NCBI GenBank assembly: GCA_002900995.3
Contig: CM035309.1
Location: 2,672,389 to 2,736,388 of the forward strand
DNA length: 64,000 nucleotides
Direction: 5' to 3'
Origin: Ganoderma boninense
Taxonomy: Eukaryota; Basidiomycota; Agaricomycetes; Polyporales; Polyporaceae
In this document: positions 56,881 through 64,000 of the stretch, piece by piece
How positions within the stretch are numbered: position 1 is the stretch's first letter
Layout of the letters: every line of letters begins with the position of its first letter
Made by a program: the position numbers and the translations under genes
Notes under the pieces: model-generated
What the model was told of the DNA's origin: nothing
The model's input: only the letters and a program-made list of their open reading frames with translations
Databases searched by the model: none

Positions 56881-57632
56881 GACCTTGGCTCATGGCGACA
56901 CAAACACTTGACGTCGCATACGATGATGTTGATGTGTCTGACTTCCTGAAATCAATAGCATACCAGCTGAGGAAGGACGCGGCAAACTGATGGCGCCCAT
57001 GCTAATGAACTCAATCCCTGATCCTGCACCAGGCCCAAGTCCGTCGTCGTTGGGTATATTCTGCTAGTAGTGTAAAAGCGGTGCCAATCCCAACCTATAC
57101 CTCCGAGAATCTCTTCCCTGACATGTCGGCGCTGGAACGAGAGAAAAAAGGCAAGGTACATGAGCCTTCTTGCAGAGATGCGAGCTAATTCCTTGACATG
57201 TATTCCAAGGTACACCATGTCCTGCGGCTGTCTGTGGGACCTGAGAAGTTCGGGTGTGCCTGACACCATGTGGAGCCGGTCGAGTTTTCGCTCTTCTCCT
57301 CGGCATTCCATAAGATAATGAGAAGTTTGAATCTCTCAGGAGACAGTGAATCTGAAATCAAAGCTCCATGTCCACTCCGCATCATATGTCTCCCGCCCAA
57401 GAAGCAAGGCTCATCGCGCTGATGGTGCCGAGCTTACAACATTTTTCCGTAGTAAAGAAGTGCCCTGAGAACTGGTTGAAGAGTCGTTCGTGGTGCATAT
57501 TTCCTGGTACAGCGCTGATATCAACACGCAGACCTGTTATATGTACGACCCCACGGACCAAGTGTTACTGCCCTTGAACGTTGGAACGGTCAGAAGCACT
57601 TGACGCCACCTCCCACCGCCAGTCCACTTGCG
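56881..57632. other. Upstream region of DUF6534a-3
   Basis: Contains the empty LINE target site near 57080. No gene is seen; otherwise colinear with block 2. Confidence 0.45.
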
Positions 57633-59633
57633 ATGTCTCAGTCACTCTGTGTCGTTGCTGAAGAGGCCGCGCTGATACTTTCCAACGTGGATCTCAATGG
57701 CACCATGGGCATCGCATACATCGGTGTGACTGTATCGTCTATGTATGTGCTTTACTTCTTGCATTCCGCTTGAATTGACAATGCTGAACGTTCATTAGTG
57801 TCTATGGCATAACATGTATCCAGACCTTCCACTACTTCCGCTCACAGCAGTGTAGGGAGGATCGTTGGATCCTCAAGAACATCGTAAGTTGTGCAGTGCT
57901 ACGCCTCCATCCCAACTGTCTGACGGCTTCTGGTACCCATGCATAGGTCATGCTTCTTTTGTAACATATTTCCCCTGGCGGGCTGTTGAATCATTATTGC
58001 GACGCTCTACCACTACGTCATCACGAACTATGCAAATCCCTTCGCACTTCTGAAGCTGTCGTGGTGAGAGCTTACGTTCTCTCTCAATACTGGTTGTAAT
58101 TCTGACCGCCATATAATCAGGAGCATTCCGGTATGTTTTCAGCGTTGTGGTTCTCCTCCTTCGTTCATTCAGCGAGAAATGCTGCAGACAGAGATTGTCA
58201 TCAACGTATGTTCTTGATCTTGCCTCTACGTCTCCATTTCTCATCCCTATGCTAGGCTGCGATTGCCTTTGTTGTTGAAAGGTACAAGCCCATCATTTAT
58301 AGGGAGCCTATCTTGTATTTATCTCACTTTTGCTTGCAGCTTCTTCGTATTGCGGATCTGGAAATGTGAGGTTTGATGTATCTGACTGAAGCCTCGCTTC
58401 CCGAACGCTAACGGACAGTCGAGTAGTGAGCCGCAATCCCTACGTCACGGTAACATCGGTAAGTGGATAATGCCACCATCCGTCGCCTACTGCTGACTTG
58501 CGAGACACGCTAGATGGTGTTTGTCATTGCTCATTTAAGTACGACTGCCTTGTTTTGAATCAGTTTTAATTTTCCTATTAAACACCAATACTTTTCAGCG
58601 ATGAACCTGGGTGAGCTCGAGATGTGTCGTTCTACAGAATGGTTTAGCTGATGTGGTTAAAATAGACTTTCCCATCCGAGGGTAAGCACTGCGGAGAAAT
58701 GAGTTTCGCGATGTATCTCACAAGGCCTATTCCAGATTTTTCAACACCGACCTCCCTGGTGAAGAAACGAGACTCAAGGTGGGGTCGACCGTTGGGACGT
58801 ACTCTCTTTGTTGCGCTGACGAGGCTATCGGATTCTCGACAGACAACGGGAAGTGCTGGCTTAGCCGTCGCAGTCGTGGCAGATACCTTTATCTCGATCT
58901 CCATGGTGTGGTACCTCCACAAGGGAAAGTCCGGTATCCGAAGGTGAACATGAATCTCGCCTGCTCCTGGATATGCGTTGCTTACTTTTCTCTAGGTCAG
59001 ATGATATGATCGGGAGAATCATCGCACTGACTATCACAACCGGAAGTCTCACCACGTACGACTCCAGCCTCTCTCCCCGTTCGACTGCACTCACGCCAGC
59101 TCTCATTCCAGAACCTTCGTGATCCTGAATCTTATCACGGTGCGATCTTAGCATTATAAGTAGTATTCGCAGACTACTGACACATCTGACAGTATCAAAT
59201 CTGGCCCACTCTGCTCTACAATTTGGCATTGAACTTCCTGCTTGGGAAGCGTGAGTGCAAGCATTCTTCACAGGTCTTAGATAGTGCTCCTGACCAACAT
59301 GCACTCTGCAGTCTACATCAACTCCCTTCTCACCTCGTGCGTTGACACTGCAACTGCATACTCGAATTTTGATATTCCCTGCTGACTCAAATCCCCGATA
59401 GACTCAACTCGCGCACTTTCGTGCGTACTGGAAACAACACGACCGACGGGTTGAACTCGACCGCACTTTCAACCTTCGCAGTGCGTGGCGGCCAGGGATC
59501 CACCATTGACATAACAGCTTCAGGAGACGGGAGAACCTTCACGGTACGTCCTCTACTGGCGGGCGCTTACTGAATCCTAGCTGATTCGCATTCCTAGAGT
59601 ACGTCTCTATCGAAACTGTCCACCGTTGTGTAA
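57633..59633 (+). pseudogene. DUF6534 membrane protein, copy a-3, internal deletion
   Basis: Same plan as a-2, starting with an identical MSQSLCVVAEEAALILSN exon and ending SKLSTVV. Around 57970-57993 about 65 bp are missing relative to a-1 and a-2. The loss takes the 3' end of an intron with its acceptor and the start of the exon encoding LDSAHQAII, leaving CTGTTGAATCATTATTGCG. The remaining exons, including REMLQTEIVIN and the C-terminal exon, look open. Probably dead unless a cryptic splice rescues it. Confidence 0.75.
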
Positions 59634-61769
59634 ACACCCTATACCATTCCGAGTCTCGTATTCAGAGTTTCCGAGGCTGCAGTGCAAATCCATATACCTA
59701 CAGTCGCAACTCCGTGTGTGGGAAGTTTGCCATGCCATGCTCAGCAGATTCCGCATCACTACGTCGTTACGAACGTCGTGCCAGTGCCTCCACCGTTGAC
59801 GGTGGCCGTGTAGGTAACTGAATATGCGTCGAGCCCTTATATCAGTATCAGGGTACTTGTCACCATCACACGAGGTGTTCATTGCTACGCACCAGCCGCG
59901 GATGCGAAGGCTGCACCCTGTTCCTGGCACGCTACCTGTCCTAGGATGATGTTGTGTGCCGCGTGCTACACCTGAAGGCCTGAATGCCGAGGACGTTTCG
60001 ACGAAGCCGCGCTCACGGCGTGTGTGTTCGGTTTCCTCTCCGCAGAGTCATCATCGTAACTGCTGAGAACCCGACCCGCAATCCCGTGGATCCAGCCGTT
60101 GGCTAGCGTCACGATGAACGATTTGCGGACAAAGCTTTGAGGGACCCTCGAGCCGTAGAACCGACGGAAAATAGTGATTCCGGGACGGACTTCAAGGCGT
60201 AGCATACCCAGCGTCGATAGATGGAGATGCAGGCCCTGCTGGCCAGCAACGGTCAGGCGCCCTTGCCACAGGCAGAGAGGGGTAGAGCGAGTGGAGGTGG
60301 ATCGCAGAGCAGTTAGTGGAAGGTGTGCCCGAAAGCAACCTCTTGCAAGGCGTCGTCGTCAGGATCGTGCAGGAGACAGGAGGCAAGAGTGCGCTTGAAA
60401 TCCTGCGGAATGGTTCCCTGAAAGAACCGAAACATCGGCACGAGAGGGACGCAAGATCCCCAAACATTCTGGTGAGTGGAAGACCAAGCCATTACTGCGG
60501 TACCCCTAGTTGGCAACAGCATTCATCAACAGGCTGACAGCCAGGCGGTACGGCGAAGTTCCTAGCGTCGGGCCCCTGCGCGCCTGTCCTCGGGGTACCG
60601 CCTGTCTGTCAGCCTGGGAGCTGAGGCTTGAGGTGCGATGGAGAGGCGAAAAATTTATTCTAACTTACTACCACTGAGATACAGAAGTTTCGAGGTCTGC
60701 ATCGTCTACGAGACGATTCCCCCGTGCCAGTGGGGCTTGTTGAGAAGGAACACAGTGAGGGTATTGAATATTAAGCGCACCTCATGGACCACAATCAGCG
60801 CGTCTCGGCCCTCTCATTCATATTTGTGGGCATATGCCTTACTCGAGAAGCGACCTCAGGACTGGCAGGTCCTCTCCGCGAGTCCACGGGGTAACTGCGG
60901 TACCTGAAAAGCAGAGAACGAATAAGCTCAAACTAAGCTCGAAGACGCGGGCGCGAGGGAAACATATTAACAGCTTGCGATGGGACCTGAAGCTCTTGAA
61001 GCCTAAATCTTGGAGGCCGAGGTGCATGATGGTACCACCTGATGTGCGAACGGCCAGAGCAGGACGATGGCAGGACGAGAGACAACAAATCGCTTCCAGC
61101 GGCTGTCTCGCCCGCTGAGCGCTGAGCGCCGAGGGGCGATGAAGGATTTCTCACGCCACATCACAGTCGTTGGCAGGCGGCACGTCGAGTGCACCCCATC
61201 AATCTCATCATGCACGCCCCGCACATCTGCTTCAAGTACTCCTTCATACTGGCGAATATGTAAGGCTCCTAGAGACAAGACAATGTGGCGTAGCTTGTTG
61301 GTTTGTGCCGAACTTCGAGATCGCGGTAAGTCCTCCAGCAAGTTTCAACCCTGAGCAAAGCTTAAGTGGCAACACGCCTTGACGATATCTTGGCAGCCTG
61401 ACCATGGGCATGTATATGGTGCTCCCGACCTCTCCGCTCGGAGCGGGTGTGTAACAGTGATGCCGCTGTGTGTCACTGTCAGGGTGTTCTTTCATCCACG
61501 ACATCATCATGATCTCTCCGGTGCATCCAGCCAACTCTCTGGAGCGGGCGGTCAATCCTGTGCCCCCACAGCATACCTCCAAGTGTACAGATTGTATATT
61601 ACGGTGATGCATGCCCAGAACAATCACTCTGGTCTCACCCTCATCTCGTCTGTATAAGAGGCCATCTTGAATCTCACCTTTAGACGCCTGGACTCCACGG
61701 TTCTTCCCTAACCCCCATTTCGAGGTCTCTGCGAGTGTGCCGTCGCATTATTGAGCGTTGAAGGGCAGC
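59634..61769. other. Block 3 region between DUF6534a and DUF6534b
   Basis: Colinear with 42933-45020. No recognised gene. Contains the hairpin counterpart near 60542-60605 and the TATA box at 61653. Confidence 0.4.
61653..61660 (+). promoter_or_regulatory. TATA box of DUF6534b-2
   Basis: TATAAGAG, 117 bp before ATG 61770, the same distance as in copy b-1. Confidence 0.6.
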
Positions 61770-63999
61770 ATGGAGACATCCAGCAATGGTACCAGTACTC
61801 CAGTTGCGGTGAATCCATTGGATTTACTCCCAAAGATCCCTCCATTGGATAATACGTTCGGCGCCGTATTGATCGGCACCTTCATCGGTCTCCTGTGAGT
61901 ACCTTCCTTCAGCTCTGGAGATGTACCCCTTCTTACCGATATGCCGCAGATTGTATGGTATCACTTTGCACCAGTCATATCGATACTTCCGCATGTATCC
62001 AGCAGATCTTCCCATCCTGAAGTCCTTGGTGCGTGCCGGCAAACGATTCTGCCGTTCCCTCACTAATTGATCAGTCTAAACAGGTGTGCTTCGTGCTGTA
62101 CGTTTCCACCACTCGATTGGAATATGCATGCTTATGGGATATTATAGAGTGCTGGAGACCCTCTCATCTGCACTCAGCATGCACGTTTGGTGAGGGATCA
62201 GTCGCTCAGGATGTCGCCGCCACACTCAACCGGTCTTACTTAGCTACCGTTACCTTGTTACGAACTTCTTCCACCCGCAGGCTCTTAGCGGCGGAGAGTG
62301 GTAAGGATGTCTCTTAAAAATGTTTTGGAACTGTCCTGACCACGGCTTGTAGGTCTCTCAATGTGAGTTCGTCATAGGTGCCTCCTGCGCCCTTCTGATC
62401 CTACCCGGATTCCAGCTATTCCCGTTGATATCTGTCAGTGCATAGTCTTGTTCGAAGGATACGTCTCTAACTGTGCTATTTGGATTACAGGGCGTCATCA
62501 TGGTCACTACTCAAAGGTTGGGCCCTTTGCCCTCGCCGTAGCGCCTGAACTCATCGTTTCGCAGCTTCTTTATTCGTCGCGTCTGGATCTGTGCGTATGG
62601 CTGCTCGAGCTTCATTCTTCCCGCTCTGATACTTTGCTATCTAGTGGGTCGCCAGTACAGATACTTCTTGGCAATTGCGGTGCGTCACGAGATTATCTCT
62701 CCCGCCCTCAAATCTGACGCGCTCTAGGTGGCATTGTGCTTCGTGGAAATTGGTGAGTACCGCATACGATGCGTCTAGGACAGATGCACTGAACGAAGGT
62801 CACTGTCCCGTTCAGGGTTCTTCATTGGTAAGGCCAAGTTGTCGCTGTCGTCAGACTCCCGTTGACTGGACGCTTGTGAGCAGCGGCTACAGTCGAAGCG
62901 TCAGTGTCCCCGTCTGTCTCTTGTGACAAGATACTGACGCCTTCAACACAGGTTCGTCATCCCTACATTCAAGGAGTACGAGCGTGCTACTGTAAGCAGA
63001 TAGCTCGATTGTTACGCGTAAATACCGACGTTCATCTGCAATACAGTGGCTCGTCTCTACGGGCTCGACCATGGCCGTGTCCTCTGACATCCTGATCACG
63101 GCCATGCTCATCTCTGCCCTGCGGCGTAGCCGTACCGGCATCAAACGGTGCGTTTCCTTCTACCGCGCGCCCGGAGGAATGCTGACACCGCTTCAGGACG
63201 GACTCCATGCTGGACGTCATGATCATGTACTCCATCAACACCGGTCAGCCTTTGTTTCACCTGTTACGGCCAGCACGCTGACGCGCACGGTTTATAGGGT
63301 TGCTCACAGGGTGCGAGCGCCATCCAACTTGTAGCGCGTCTCAGCCGTTGTTCGTTCTAACTCCGAACTCTTTCCCCCCTCCATATCCAGGATTGCTAAC
63401 TTAGGGTCGCTGCTGTTCGTAAGTATCTCGTTCCGCGGGCAGCAACCCTCGGACTGCAGCTCATCCATTTTCAGGCCTTTATCCAGCCCAGAACTCTCAT
63501 ATGGGCGGGGGTCGGGATTCCCGGCGTGAAGAGTGCGTCTATCTTTCACTTGTCAGGCTGCGCGTTCATTCTGACGCGCAACTTCTCGCTCGCAGTGTAC
63601 GCCAACACGCTCATGGCCGCGTGAGCCTCCCGATCTTCCCCTCGCGCTCCATTCCGCAACTCACGGCTCGCCCGACAGACTGAATTCGCGCCGCTCGCTC
63701 GCGGCGAAGGGTTCCATAAGCGACATCTCGCCGTTTGGCGTCAGCGGGGTACCCGACAGCATGGACAAGGACAAGGACAAGAGCATGCCCCGGTTCAGCC
63801 GGTCAAAAACGCACCGCATTGAGGTACATCTTTCTCTCCCTGTGTACGGCCTGCTCCGGCGCTGAATTTTCTATGAGTAGGAGTGGCAGGTCAAGTCCGA
63901 GTCGACCGAGCAAACAGACTCGGTCCTTGACATTGGGCCCTTCAGTTCGAAGAGCTACTTCTCTGAGAGCATACCCCTCAGCGACATTGAACGACAAGA
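61770..63999 (+). CDS. DUF6534 membrane protein, copy b-2, runs off the window
   Basis: Begins METSSNGTSTPVAVNPLDLL. Spliced by eye it shows LYGITLHQSYRYFRMYPADL, then CYRYLVTNFFHPQALSGGEW, then SFFIRRVWILGRQYRYFLA. After that come TFKEYERATWLVSTGSTMAV, ILITAMLISALRRSRTGIKR and TDSMLDVMIMYSINTGLLTG, the last two being DUF6534 signature regions. The tail is hydrophilic and Ser/Asp/Lys-rich with MDKDKDKSMPRFSR. No break is seen up to the window end, where the frame is still open. Seven helices are expected. The function of the family is unknown. Confidence 0.85.
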
Positions 64000-64000
64000 C

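Overview
The window is eukaryotic and almost certainly from an agaricomycete basidiomycete, probably a polypore-like mushroom. Genes are split by many GT..AG introns of roughly 45-75 bp, and seven-helix DUF6534 membrane proteins, a family I know from mushroom-forming fungi, are expanded here. The window also carries a Gag-type LTR element, a non-LTR element and a CACTA-like MITE. There are two 100-N scaffold gaps (13208-13307 and 46007-46106). I saw no tRNA, rRNA or CRISPR array.

Layout. 1-13207 is gene-poor and built largely from decayed copies of one repeat family, called R here. R carries exactly two telomere-like TTAGGG units and the 5' part of a LodB/halogenase-like flavoprotein gene. 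The least decayed flavoprotein copy lies inverted at about 2987-4765. Degenerate tandem repeats with a ~170 bp spacing fill parts of 5.1-7.3 kb. 13928-16156 is a complete 11-exon cytochrome P450 gene.

From 16990 to the end the window is a diverged segmental triplication. The block order is alpha/beta-hydrolase, MFS transporter, antisense remnant of an isoprenylcysteine-methyltransferase (ICMT) gene, DUF6534 gene 'a', and in blocks 2 and 3 DUF6534 gene 'b'. Block 1 is 16.6-26.0 kb, block 2 is 32.7-46.0 kb and block 3 is 51.4-64.0 kb. Blocks 2 and 3 are very similar and share a truncated MFS; block 1 is more diverged and keeps the only intact MFS. All three hydrolases look intact. DUF6534a is intact only in block 2 and DUF6534b is still open at the window end in block 3. 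A fourth partial copy, 46107 to about 48.7 kb, nearly identical to the end of block 1 plus its R unit, follows the second gap. A longer ICMT gene (minus strand) precedes hydrolase 3.

Mobile DNA has marked the copies. A gag-only LTR retrotransposon (27727-32027) sits in the R unit after block 1, with a 4-bp target duplication and a readable empty site elsewhere in the window. A 258-bp CACTA-like MITE (35664-35921) and a 5'-truncated LINE (38738-40319, 13-bp target duplication) are found only in block 2, with empty sites in block 3.

Functionally, P450, hydrolase, MFS exporter, methyltransferase and flavoprotein genes are the kind of accessory set found around secondary-metabolite loci, but no backbone enzyme (PKS, NRPS, terpene synthase) is visible here, so that reading is inference. 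Gene models below were spliced by eye; for the P450, the three hydrolases, the MFS and DUF6534a-2 the exons add up to an exact multiple of three.
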